Shown one piece after another: positions 44,655 to 54,790 of a stretch of 64,000 bases of DNA (the stretch's first letter is position 1; each line of letters begins with the position of its first letter). The position numbers were made by a program, and so were the translations under genes. The notes beneath the pieces are model-generated. The model was not told the DNA's origin, made no database searches, and was given only the letters and a program-made list of their open reading frames with translations. Source of the stretch: Isoetes taiwanensis (taxonomy: Eukaryota > Streptophyta > Lycopodiopsida > Isoetales > Isoetaceae); contig JAJEKV010000096.1 of the NCBI GenBank assembly GCA_021234155.1, positions 2,729,678-2,793,677 of the forward strand, given 5' to 3'.

Positions 44655-45540
44655 GGTTGGCCATTCAATGGACATCGAACCTAAATCCTTTGTGGAGAAC
44701 TAGACCAAGAGTGCAAGTATTGCCATGCACTAACATTTAAACACGATGATATGAAGTCTTGCCATGATGGCAAATTACGCTCCCTCTGTTGAGATCGATA
44801 CCCCCTTTGCTATACCACTTGCTCATTGGCGATCACCCAAAATGCAAGAGTTCAAGTCCCACCACGAGAATTTACAATAATGCATTGGCGTTTGTGTCAT
44901 TAGGAGCGGAGACATACGAGAATTCAAGACACTAGGGGCCATCTTGCTTTAAGATCCACGGTCAAGTCTACCATAGATCAGGGCTGCTCATCCGGTGATA
45001 ATAGCGTGTAAGCCAAGATATGCCCGATTATACATTCGGACATGGACTATGCAAGCGAGGCGCATGCGAAATCGCATAATATAGAGTCGCGACAAGGAAC
45101 GGCGGCTTGTTTTAAAATAAGGAATGTGAACCCATTTGCACAAGCTCTACATGCGCGAGGTAGAATACGATTACCGCGTGGTGAATGTACGCAATATTAA
45201 GGATGTATTTTACGATGGCGGAGCGGGGCTAGAACAATCCGCATTCATCAATGAGGTCGTTGTAATATTTCTAAATCCGGATGGGAACCACCTTTTAATA
45301 GAGACATATGCATCCATCAAAAAGCCGGTGACCTAAAAATCGCCATTACCAATCCATACGTTGATGCTCTTACCTACCCTTTATTATGCAAATCCGGCGA
45401 CAAGGGGTGGCAAATGAATATGAGAAACCAAGTAGGGGCTTCATCGAGGCGAGCGAGACAAAATGTATCTATGCTTCAATACTACTTATATAGACTAAGC
45501 ACCACGAAGGAATCGAGAAGCAGCGTCGTCCTTAAGTTTA
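44655..45540 (+). pseudogene. Helitron Rep N-terminal segment, unit 3 (joined to rest of element)
   Basis: Same protein region as units 1 and 2 but with many short indels. The stretch VVVIFLNPDGNHLLIETYAS is open here (45136-45336), whereas units 1 and 2 have frame changes at the same point. This is the only unit that continues into the Rep catalytic region, so it corresponds to the original position of the N-terminus. Confidence 0.75.
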
Positions 45541-46740
45541 CTTTCAACCCTCTATTGAGCGGGGAAGATTAACAACAATTCATAGTTGATACTTACACAA
45601 GGATAGAGGCCAACACCTACCGCCTCAGCCGGAAGAAATTGCATCTTTGAAATGTCGAAGGCTTGATCGAATATGTAAACCATGGCGGAGACACAAGGGT
45701 TGAGTCTTTGGAAGATTGGTCATCTTATAAATTAATGGATTTTTGGGCGGTACGTGCCATGGAACAAAACTATCAAGATTCTACAACCTTGATAAAGAGA
45801 TTTGGAAAGCGACCTATTTGTCACGTGCATATACAACAATTTAATTGGCGAGAGATCACAAATATTAGAAGCGGGGCCGATCACCTAAGGATAGCGAGGC
45901 GGTAATTGGCGAGTGTATACCACACGAAATTAATGGCAATTTTCCATGACATTTTAGAAAGAGATATTTTTGGAAAAGTATAAGCATATACATATACAAT
46001 TGAGTACCAAAAGCGAGGTTTACCACACTGTCATATGCTACTGATACTGGAACATGCAAACAAAATACGCGATAGCGATGACATCGATAAGATCACGAGC
46101 GCAGAAATACCGAATATGTACGTCACATTATTATCGAACTTCTGATATCATCATTTAGGTAAATCCTGAATTACAGACCCACTGGAGGACCCTGAATTGC
46201 GTGAAGTTGTGAAAAGATGCATGATGCATGGACCATGTAGCTTGAGGTATAAAACAAAATGAAAAGACTAGAAGAATGGAATGTTCTAAAGGTTTTACAA
46301 AAGCATTTACTGAAAACAGCTCAATCAAAGAGAATGGGTACCCCGATTATAGAAGAAACATCGGAGTCCAATATGAGCAAGGCAACAGGATGATAGACAA
46401 CAGCATGGTTGTCCCATATAATGCTTACCTCACAAAGAAGTATGTGTGCCATATAAATGTGGAGCAATGTTTCAGCGTTGGGAGCATAAAATACTATTTT
46501 CAAGTACATTCATAAAGGTCATGATCGAGCGAGCATTAAACTAACAGCACATCCAGAGACGGGCACACAGACCACATACAATTGGGATGAGATACAAGAG
46601 TTTCTTGACACGAGATACATCTCTGCACCGGAAGCAAATGCGGAGGACATATGGTTACAAAATACATCACCGCCCCCCGTTGTGCATAGGTTGTTGTTTT
46701 TGAGCTCAAAGTGCATTTTACTACATTACTAACTCTCATA
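45540..46740 (+). pseudogene. Helitron Rep (HUH nuclease) region
   Basis: Rolling-circle initiator domain, which nicks and joins single-stranded DNA. Blocks in order: QQFIVDTYTRIEANTYRL (about 45572-45625), MEQNYQDSTTLIKRFGK (about 45760-45810), a KLMAIFHDILERDIFGK block (about 45930-45980), then QKRGLPHCHMLLILEHA, where codons 46026-46034 give the metal-binding H-C-H of the HUH motif. Next come NIGVQYEQGNRMIDNSMVVP and YVCHINVEQCFSVGSIKYY (about 46345-46495), then KYIHKGHDRAS one frame on, the region carrying the catalytic tyrosines. Several frame changes separate the blocks. Confidence 0.8.
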
Positions 46741-46989
46741 ATATATCCAGGTTACTTGTTCATTTACCTAACAAACAAACAATATATTTTGAAGAAGGTC
46801 AAGAAAGGACGGCCTTGAAAGCGTCTTTGCAACAAAACACCGCGTTGTTCCTTTGCACGGTTCGAGCTAAATAAAATTGATCCCTCGGCCGGACAATATA
46901 CATATCTAGAAATTCCACATCATTATACTTTCATAAAGAGCCGAGGTGCGTGGAAAATAAGGGAGGCAAATATAAATTCAAGAATGTAT

Positions 46990-47848
46990 AATATCAGCCC
47001 AAAAGACATGGAAAGATACCACTGAAAGGGGGTCACTGGCTTCGAGGACATAAAAAATATCAATGGAAGACAGTGCACCACATTTCATGAGGCAGCAAAA
47101 GAACTTGGACTATTAGCGGATAATGCAGAATGGGAGAGAACGCTCGAGGATGCAGTTGCTTTTCAGATGCCTATCCAATTGCTACAAACATTCGCCTTCA
47201 TCTGTATCTATGGGTCTCCCTTGGATCCACGCGAACTATGGGGCAAGTTCAAATACCATTTGGCAGAGTATTAAGCCTGCAACATGTCAGAGGAAGACGC
47301 ATACAACGCAGCATTATTATCCATCATGAATGAAATCTTTCTTGCGAATGGAACGAATTGTCAATCGTATTAGCTTCCACGACCTAGACGAAACCACTGC
47401 TATGATGCAACAATGAGCCAGACCTTTGATGCGTCCTTTGAAAAGGCTAGAGGAGATAAGTGCTATGCGAAATTAACTCCAGACCGAAAAGAAATAGCTG
47501 ATGCCATTCTTCTTGCAATTGATGGAGCTCAGCCATTACGTTCATGCATAAACGTGGACGGGCCAAGGGGCTCTGGAAAAACATACGTCGTTAATACCGT
47601 TATTAGCATGTTGAGAGGAAGAGAGCTTGATGTTATTGTAGTCGCATGGACGGGTATAGCGAGACTTCTGCTCAAAGGAGCCCAAACAGTCGATTCTACA
47701 TTCAAGCACCCGCTAAAGCTAACACCTGAATCAACCTCTGACCTGCGGCCCACAAGCAAGCAGGCGGACAAAATAAGAAAAGCAAGCTTTTCGTGTGGGA
47801 TGAATTAAGCATGACATATACGTCGATGCGCTCGTGAGTTGACAACTT
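46990..47848 (+). pseudogene. Helitron helicase, N-terminal part
   Basis: PIF1-like 5'-3' DNA helicase fused C-terminal to Rep. The linker FHEAAKELGLLADNAEWERT (about 47085-47145) and AFQMPIQLLQTFAFICIYG are typical of Helitron helicases. Walker A is intact here as DGPRGSGKTYVVNTV (about 47556-47600), unlike the copy at 22.7 kb. The frame continues through ESTSDLRPTSKQADKIRKA to about 47790, then shifts and is interrupted at 47849 by the copia LTR. The helicase resumes at 51955. Confidence 0.85.
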
Positions 47849-48538
47849 TGTTAGAATCACGAAGGTATCGAGCACGGGATTTGAACCCAAGATTAATTCC
47901 ACTACTGGGCTCCAACACACTTCTCCCTCCGGTATCTTCTCTTCTATAAAGCGATTCGCTGCAGCCTCCAATAATCCGGCTAGAAAAGCGGGCTTGATCA
48001 ATTAGCAAGTGATCAATCTCCACAACACCAAGCGGTTTGTTGCCGGTTCACATTGATTATCTTCTCTTCTATAAAGCGATTGGCTGCGGCCTCAATAATC
48101 CGGCTAGAAAAGCGGGCGATCAATTAGCAAGTGATCAATCTCCACAACACCAAGCGGTTTGTTGCACGGTTTCACATTCGAGTTTGCCTTTCTGTATAAC
48201 TTTGCGGCTCCCCTTTCCCTTGATTTACTTAGCAATCGAGCGACACGCGCCTCCTTGGGTAGAAACCACGGCCTGCAAAGCTGCGCCAATTCCTACCACG
48301 GTCAGGAGCTATCATACGCTTCCAATTCGATCGCGGCTTCATCAGAAAAAATCCTACACAGCCAATCTGTCTCTGCGCTCTATATCTCTTATTCCCTGCG
48401 TTTTTCTAGACCTAATCTCATTTTTCCTTCACCGAGGCCTTATTTGCGGGTCCACCGTGAGCTTATTAATTAATATAACATACTATCCCATTATTTCCAT
48501 GTCCTACTAACAAATGTTGGATGACCATAATTTCAACA
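47849..48538 (-). repeat. Copia 3' LTR with internal 125-bp tandem duplication
   Basis: 690 bp compared with 574 bp for the other LTR. The excess is a tandem duplication of the TATCTTCTCTTCTATAAAGCG...AAGCGGTTTGTTGC segment, starting at 47933 and again at 48058. The termini on the minus strand are TGTTGAAATT and GATTCTAACA. Confidence 0.85.
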
Positions 48539-49160
48539 CTCCCCTCGACCAACATTTGTCCTCTCAAAAATACCATTTGCATTTCTAAATTCAACATGCT
48601 TTTTCTCATTCAATGCTTTTGTTAAGATGCGCTTTGTTGTTTGCCGGTAGAAATATCTTTGAGTCAATCTCCCTTTGGCTATTATTTCTCTAATAAAATG
48701 ATAATGAAGATCGATATGCTTAGGTCCTCGAATGTAAAATAGGATTTTTGCAATGGCCATACAACTTTTATTATCACAAAATAATTTTAGGTTGGGCAAT
48801 TACGCTTTTTCTCCCAATTAGGTTAATAATAATCGCCGCAGCAGTTATTTCTCTACTTGCTAGAATCTTTGAAACATATTCGACTCTGCACTAGACATCG
48901 ATACACAATTACGTTTCTTGCTACCATGAGATAATTTGTCCCATTAATCTTACATAGGTACCATGCGTGAGATTTGCGTTAGTCTAAGTCTCCGCCCAAT
49001 CTGCATTCGTATAGCCGGTTAATTACGCATAACCGGTCACACGAGGATTCTTATCATGACTTCTAGTATAGCGATTCCAAGTTGCAGCGTACCCTTGAGA
49101 TATCTAAGAACACGTTTAGCAGCAATCCAATGTTCCCGGCTGGGTTATTCAAATATCTAC
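48533..49160 (-). pseudogene. Copia RNase H
   Basis: RNase H of the nested copia. Upstream frames show GSKKRNCVSMSSAE (about 48870-48915), the SSKKQ..VALSS.EAEY block. The 48799-48533 frame begins NLKLFCDNKSCMAIAK, with the catalytic Asp, then RGPKHIDLHYHFIREII, the usual C-terminal block. Frame changes are present upstream. Confidence 0.85.
48539..48546 (-). promoter_or_regulatory. Copia polypurine tract
   Basis: GAGGGGAG on the minus strand directly precedes the 3' LTR start (TGTTGAAATT), the expected position for plus-strand priming. Confidence 0.7.
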
Positions 49161-50060
49161 TCAACAAACTTCGCCAAGCGCCAATATCGGCCTTGTGGCA
49201 TTTGCCACATAAAGCAGACTCCCAATAAGTTCCCTATATGGTATCTTTTGCATTTTTCTTTTCTCTTCCTCGGTCACAGGAGACATATCTCCACATATCC
49301 GTTTACTAACCACCAAAGGAGTTGGTACCGGTTTACATTCAGTCATAAAAAAATCATCTAACATCTTCCTAATACCCTGTACCTGTGTCAAAACTAGCAC
49401 CCCAGCCTGTCTATCTCTATAAACCTCCATGCCCAAAAGTTTCCTTAATCTACCAAGATCACTCATCTGAAATCTGTTTTTCAAAATGTCTTTGCATTCA
49501 TCCAAAACTCTTCGATCACTGGCACTCATAACACAATCATCTACGTATAAAGCTATGATGCAAAACTTGTCATCCATTTTCTTTATATACAAATTGCCTT
49601 CACTTTCTAATTTTTCAAAACCTTGAGACAATAAAAAATTATTCATGCATATATACCATTGCGCTGCCTGTTTAAGTCCGTATACTGCCTTCTTCAGTTT
49701 ACATACTTTATCGCCTTGCTCCTCAAAACCAATTGGCTGCTCCATATAAATCTCTTCATCCAAATCTCCATTTAAAAATGCAGTCTTTACATCCATATGA
49801 TCGAGTTCGAGATCATGTTCTACTGCCAAAGCAATTAAGGCTTGCAAACTTGTTAGCTTAACAATAGGGGAAAAAGTATCATGATAATCTTTTACCGTTT
49901 TGCGTAAAACCCGAGCTACAAGTCTTGCTTTGTACCTTTCAATTTTTCGATCCGGTCCTTTCTTTAATTTGAAAATCCACTTACATCCTACTCGTTTTTT
50001 TCTCCTTGGTAGTGGCGTAAGATCATAAGTACTGTATGCACGAATATTTCGATCTCTTCA
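49161..50060 (-). pseudogene. Copia reverse transcriptase
   Basis: The longest clean reading in the window: 228 codons (49847-49161). It contains the copia RT blocks HDLELDHMDVKTAFLNGDL (first catalytic Asp), VCKLKKAVYGLKQAAQWY, IIALYVDDCVM (YVDD active site at about 49536-49547), and DLGRLRKLLGMEV. Upstream minus frames to about 50060 add KIERYKARLVAR-type and FSPIVKLTS sequence. The C-terminal end degrades after YRELIGSLLYVANATRP. It would copy element RNA into cDNA. Confidence 0.9.
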
Positions 50061-50522
50061 TGCATGGCCTTCCTCCACTTATCGCATCGGTGAATTGCGG
50101 ACCATTAATATGTCTTAGGCTCCACCACACGCGAGGCGGATGGTGGCCTTTGCGCTTAGAATGTTACCTCTAACTCATACTCCTTAAATCTTGATGATGA
50201 TGGTTCACGTTCACGAGTGCTCCTCCCATGCTCATTCCTTCCAAATTTTGAAGTGTCAAGCGACACCTCTGCTTCAATCTTTACGCATCACTCTTATGTT
50301 ATGCGACTTTCTTCCTTTGGCGGGTTCTTACATTTCTTACCTCCTCCAATTACGTTACTTGCTCTTCTATTTGTTCTTCCAAACTCACTTCCATGCTATG
50401 ATCTTCTAATTACGCTATTTCACCGCGCCGTTTGCTCCTCCTCATCAACTTTGTCTTCCACCTCATGGACTTCAACAACCTCGTTTGATATTCCTCCTTT
50501 TCCGTTATCACCATCCTCATCG

Positions 50523-51375
50523 TCAAACCAACCTATTGGTGCCCAAGGTTGATTTTCTTCTTTTCGTCATTGCCACATTTTGCGTCACTACCCTATCCTT
50601 GTAAAACTTAGTTTCATCAAATACCCGTCGCGACTTACGTGAATTTTTCCTAGTTTTAGGATCATATAACCTATACCCTTGGTCCTCATAACCAACTAGG
50701 TAGGTCACCGACGCCGATCCTCCAATTTGGATCGCAATTCTTGGTACATGCATATATGATAAGCAACCATATGCCGCGTAGTCTCTCCATTTGCTTTCTC
50801 CCGGACCAAACCTCCTCATGTATTTTTCCTTTGATTCCAAAGAGAGGGCAATTTATTTTGGATGTAACACGGCGCGCTGCTTTGCCCTCGCCCATAAATA
50901 ATTGGGTAGTCTCTGCATGCTTCAACATAGACCTTCTTTGCATCCATGAGTGTCTGTTCTTTCTTTTCGGCAATGCCATTTTGTTAGGAGTATATCCACA
51001 TGTAAATTGGCGTCGATACCCTTATCACAGAATTGCATAAATTCTCGAAATGTATTCTCCCACGAATCATGGCGTAATCGCTTTAAGCGCCTAGAGGTCT
51101 CACGCTCAACTTGACTAAATACAACTGAAATGCTTGAAATGTTTGGTCCTTAGATTTTAAAATAGCAATTTGTTTTTTCTAGAAAAATCATCAATAAATG
51201 TGGCAAAATACGTTTTTCTTACTCATGCTCTGCTGCGCATGGGCCCCACACACATCACTATGCACCACATTCAATATGCCCGGAGTTTTTGAAAAAGGAG
51301 GTTTAAAAGCACATGCGGGCGCTTCGAGCATGCACCCTCGACAAATTCCATGCTCACAAACTTTGCTCACGATAC
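50523..51375 (-). pseudogene. Copia pre-integrase and integrase, frameshifted
   Basis: Immediately inside the 5' LTR, the minus strand encodes VCEHGICRGCMLEAPACAF and ILNVVHSDVCG (about 51260-51365): the pre-integrase zinc segment and the first catalytic Asp block. It continues as FLKSKDQTFQAFQ (about 51150), then GIAEKK (about 50965), and a C-terminal part CLSYMHVPR, YLVGYEDQGYRLYDPKTRK and RRVFDETKFY (about 50600-50760). Frames change several times. The domain starts within about 10 bp of the LTR, showing that everything normally upstream has been deleted. Confidence 0.85.
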
Positions 51376-51380
51376 TGCTT

Positions 51381-51954
51381 TGTTAGAATCGAAGGTATCG
51401 GGCACGGGATTTGAACCAAAGATTAATTCCACTACTCGGGGCTCCAACACACTTCTCCCTCCGATTATCTTCTCTTCTATAAGCGATTATTTTTGAGCCT
51501 CAATAATCCGGCTAGAAAAGCGAGGAAGCGATCAATTAGCAAGTGATCAATCTCCAACACCAAGCCGGTTTGTTGCCACAGTTCACATTGAGTTTGCCTT
51601 TCTGTATAACTTTTGCAGCTCCCCTTTCCCGCCGGTTACTTAGCAATCGAGAGCGACACGCCTCCTTGGGTAAGAAATCGCGGCCTGCAAAGCTCGCCAA
51701 TTCCTACCCACCGGTCAGGAGCTATCCATACGCTTCCAATTTGATCACGGCTTCATCAGAAAAAACCCTACACAGCCAATCTGTCTCTGCGCTCTATATC
51801 TCTTATTCCCTGTACGTTTTTTCTAGACCTAATCTCATTTTCCTTCACCGACCTTATTTGCCAGGTCACCCGCTGAGCTTATTAATTAATATAACATACT
51901 ATCCCATTATTTCCATGCCCTACTAACAAATGTTGGATGACCATAATTTCAACA
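51381..51954 (-). repeat. Copia 5' LTR
   Basis: 574 bp, on the minus strand TGTTGAAATT to GATTCTAACA. It aligns to 47849-48538 apart from the extra 125-bp unit there and small indels. Confidence 0.85.
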
Positions 51955-52935
51955 GACACTGTCATGAGGGAAATTCGATGTGATTCCAGACCATTTGGAG
52001 GAATGATTGTATTGGCTGGCGGCAATTTTAGGCAACAACTACCCGTAATCAAACGAGCCAAAAAGATGGAGATCCTCTCAAAATGTATCAACCCTCTGTA
52101 GAAATATTTTAAGACATTCAAATTGACAACAAACCTGCGTCTTCGTGAAAACGAGAAAGAATGGTCTGAATATCTATTAAAACTTGGAGATGGAGAACGA
52201 ATGAACGACGAGCCTACACTCCATGCAGATGTCGTTCAGTTGCCGAGCACATGCATTGCGCAGAACAATATTATCGATGAGGTATTTGGAACAAGCATTG
52301 ACTCAGCAAGCATCGAACATCTATTTGAAAAATCCATACTCTCCAAAAGATGAGGATACACTAAAACTCAACGACAAGACCTTGCAAAGGTTGCATGGAG
52401 ATTTGCATCCATACATCGGCATTGATACTCTCAACATGGAAAATGAAGAGGATATCAGAAATTTTCAGATTGCGTTTATTAACTAGCTCACACCCTCCGG
52501 AATGCCGCCTCACAAGCTTAACATCAAGGTAGGAGCAATAGTGATGTTGCTCAGGAACATGTATCCCCAGGGTGGACTGTGCAACGGGACATGCTTGCAC
52601 ATCACCCATGCAGCGCCAAAGAATCCTGGGTGGAAATAATTACGGGACAATTCAGAGGCACCCCAATCCACGCTCCCAAAGATCGGCACCGCCCGATTGG
52701 CACATACCATTCACCGGGAGGCTCCGTTTGGCTTTCTCGATGACAATAAACAAGTCGCAAGGCCAATCTCTAGAGACCGTTGGCCTTTACTTGCTAGCCC
52801 CAGTTTTTGCACATGGTCAACTTTATGTTGCTCTCTCAAGGTGCACTTCTCAGGCAGGAAACAAAATTGCTATTACCGAAACATCACGTCAAGGTGCATT
52901 ATGAAAAGACCACCGAATGTACACCCCAAATGTCG
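51955..52935 (+). pseudogene. Helitron helicase, C-terminal part
   Basis: Resumes directly after the copia LTR with RPFGGMIVLAGGNFRQQLPV (about 51988-52045; helicase motif III). Then TNLRLRENEKEWSEYLLKLG, DEPTLHADVVQLP and NNIIDEVFGT (52123-52353), HKLNIKVGAIVMLLRNMYPQ and GLCNGTCLHI (about 52511-52600), and the closing PIF1 motifs RLRLAFSMTINKSQGQSLET and VFAHGQLYVALSRC (about 52725-52850). Short frame changes occur near 52350 and 52640. Helitron RecD/PIF1 helicases end with this ALSR motif, so the C-terminus is complete. Confidence 0.85.
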
Positions 52936-53047
52936 TATATAAAGAAGCACTTATATAAATAAAGAGCTATTCATTTGAACATCTCAAGCGAAGCACTTTC
53001 ATAAATAGACTGATATCCATTTGAACATCTCACAGACAGAAAAGAGG

Positions 53048-53063
53048 CCGCCCGTCAGGGCGG
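53048..53063 (+). other. Helitron 3' subterminal hairpin
   Basis: CCGCCC-GTCA-GGGCGG, a 6-bp GC stem with a 4-nt loop followed by GTAATGATATAA, lies about 110 bp after the helicase end. Plant Helitrons end with such a hairpin about 10 bp before CTRR. Here no CTRR is seen at the right distance. Confidence 0.6.
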
Positions 53064-53319
53064 GTAATGATATAAATATTTTTGACCATGCCGGTAAATG
53101 TGCACCATTGAAATATTATTTGTCTTTTAGCTTCAACATGTTGAGAGCCGCTGATGTTGAACAATTCAGAGAATATTCTGCAGATCGGGGGTGGGGAATA
53201 AAAAATGAACAAGACGCTAAACAAGAACGCTAAACAAGAACGTTGCTATATTGTTTGTCAAATCTAGTGTCATGTGATATAAAAACATCCATTAGGGAAT
53301 ACCACACTAAGACCAAAAA

Positions 53320-54130
53320 TGAGTGAGGCGGAAGCGAAAGCGCGGGCGGTTGTCGGGAGGCACTGGTCCGACCTTAAAAAGCAACGTGGGCCCCATGGCC
53401 CCGAATCCACCCCCCGCCATCGCCCAGCAGCAGTCGGGACTTCAGCCATCCCCAGACTTCCCGAGGTGCGCAAGGAGTCCCACCGATGGGGCTTCCAAGG
53501 GCCTGTGAGGCGATTTCGGTTGGGGCGGCTTCGGGTAGGTGAGGCAGTCCGCGATCTTGGGAGGTCGTTCCACTCCGGCTCCGGCTTCACAAAAATTGCA
53601 CAACAAGCTTCGATTGCAGCATTGTGGGCAAAAAGCCCCAAATTTCGGAGATGCTTTTTTGCAATTTTGACCCATTGAGTTCTAAGAACGAAGAAGGAAA
53701 TGTGGCAGGGAGAACCTCTGCAGTAAGGAGATGTGTAGGAGACGAATCGGCACTACAAAAACCGAAATCAACTGCCTTGGGTATGTCGAAGATGGTAGGA
53801 GCAAAGGAACACCAATGCAATACAATGACCACAGAGGCGATGGGGCGAGAAAAACCGGGCATGGAGGGTAGTAAAGAACACCTTCGGCCGGGGAAGTAGA
53901 GGAAGCTTCTCTTCAAAGGCGAGGCGAGGGGCTACTAGGCATCACCTTGGCGGCCAAGGGGCTTTTGATCCCCAACTGCGGTGAAGGGGCATTTGGTCCC
54001 CAACAAGGCTCTAAGGAACGCGCCCGGGCTTTACAGTTCACCCGCACCACATGCCCCAAGGCATAGAGCAATCAAGAACCCGATAAGATCATGATGGAGC
54101 ACGGGCGAGATGACAATCAAGCATTCCCAA
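53320..54130 (+). pseudogene. LINE ORF1 region
   Basis: Starts MSEAEAKARAVVGRHWSDLK 23 bp after the 5' end of the insertion; open to 53678, with readable frames to about 53900. It is rich in Arg, Pro and Gly. Position and composition fit the RNA-binding ORF1 of plant L1 elements, but I do not see a clear CCHC knuckle or RRM core, so the assignment is by position. Confidence 0.45.
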
Positions 54131-54339
54131 AGGACTTAAACAGAGGTAAGAGTTTTCCCTCTACATCGGTAGATAATGTGATCTTCGTAACCGTGAAGGG
54201 ATAGTGAAGCGGTTACAGTGCGTATGAAACTATTTTTCGGGACGTATAAAGTGCAAAACACGTATTTTTGGGAAAAACACGATTTTTGTATTTAATACTT
54301 CGTAGCCGTGGGAAAAAAAGTTCTCACAGAAGCCGAAAC

Positions 54340-54790
54340 CTTTACGTTTTAAACTTCTGGCGAACTTTTCTTTCGGCGTGGCGAAATCTAAGTTTTAAAC
54401 TACTGGCGAATCCCCTACATGACTTTTGGCGCGCCCGAAAGCCTTAATGTTAAACTACAGCGAAACTCTTTTTTGTGAAGTATAAGGTTAAACAGCGAGG
54501 AAACTTTTTTGTTGGTAAAGCATTCTTTTGCGTTTAAAGCTTCTGAAGAGGCGGTTAAGCGTGGCCGAAGCGAGAAGCTACGCGAGAAGTTTTCTATATA
54601 TTTGCCTTGAACCAGAAATAGTTTTAAAGCGTGGCGAGCTTGACTGTTAAACTGCAGCGAAGATGTTTTCAGCGTGAAACGGTTCATTAGCTTACGCGAA
54701 ACTATTTACGGTTGTGGCGAAAAATGCTTGTTTAAACTACATGAACCGGACTTGGCGTAAGCAACGGTTGTTTTAAACTGCGGCGAAAGT
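54340..54790. repeat. Degenerate ~43-bp repeat array inside the LINE
   Basis: GTTTTAAAC-type cores followed by a (T/A/G)(C/G)...GCGAA element recur at 54346, 54392, 54449, 54487, 54532, 54621, 54646, 54730 and 54770. Most spacings are near 40-57 bp or about twice that (84, 89). GGCG/GCGAA motifs lie between. Both strands are stop-rich here, so the array is unlikely to be coding in this copy. Confidence 0.5.

Larger units (their letters stand above)
38322..45520 (+). repeat. Tandem triplication of Helitron leader plus Rep N-terminus
   Basis: Units start at about 38322, 40772 and 43178 (motif TTCTATACGATTATAGGTCTG). The second and third are exactly 2406 bp apart over long stretches. Units 1 and 2 are nearly identical around 40020-41450 versus 42426-43860. 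Unit 3 then accumulates many one-base indels and substitutions before running into the single-copy remainder of the Helitron at about 45520. Each unit holds about 1.5 kb of non-coding leader and about 0.85 kb of coding sequence. Confidence 0.85.
47849..51954 (-). mobile_element. Ty1/copia retrotransposon nested in the helicase
   Basis: LTRs at 47849-48538 (3') and 51381-51954 (5') enclose minus-strand integrase, RT and RNase H in copia order. The helicase reading is interrupted exactly at the LTR edges: GTTGACA... to the left and GACACTGTC to the right. The uninterrupted homologue at 22998 reads GTTGACACTGTCC, so a duplication of about five bases (GACAC/GACAA, imperfect on the left) marks the insertion. 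The internal region is only about 2.8 kb because primer-binding site, gag and protease are missing. Confidence 0.9.
37567..53075 (+). mobile_element. Large Rep/helicase Helitron with nested copia
   Basis: The putative 5' end TCCTTCCTATATAATAAGG (37567 or 37571) with GTGTCTGTCTGTC matches the style of plant Helitron 5' termini, which begin TC after a host A. The coding region comprises N-terminal Helitron-like segments (three tandem copies), the HUH Rep region, and the PIF1-type helicase. A 3' subterminal GC hairpin lies at 53048-53063. The exact 3' end is unclear because no CTRR follows the hairpin at the usual distance. Without the copia insertion and the extra tandem units the element would be about 6.5-7 kb. 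Many frameshifts mean no intact protein is present in this assembly. Confidence 0.75.

Noticed and set aside
38322-45520. CRISPR-like or satellite array from regular repeats
   Set aside because: The repeat unit is 2.4 kb of Helitron leader and coding sequence, not short repeats with unique spacers, and it is a plant nuclear sequence.
48037-48510. 157-codon plus-strand ORF
   Set aside because: Lies wholly inside the copia LTR. The corresponding ORF in the other LTR (51543-51926) differs in frame, as expected for chance.
51361-51380. Copia primer-binding site resembling initiator Met tRNA complement
   Set aside because: The same bases are in frame with the pre-integrase protein (SIVSKVCEHG), so the resemblance is coincidental.
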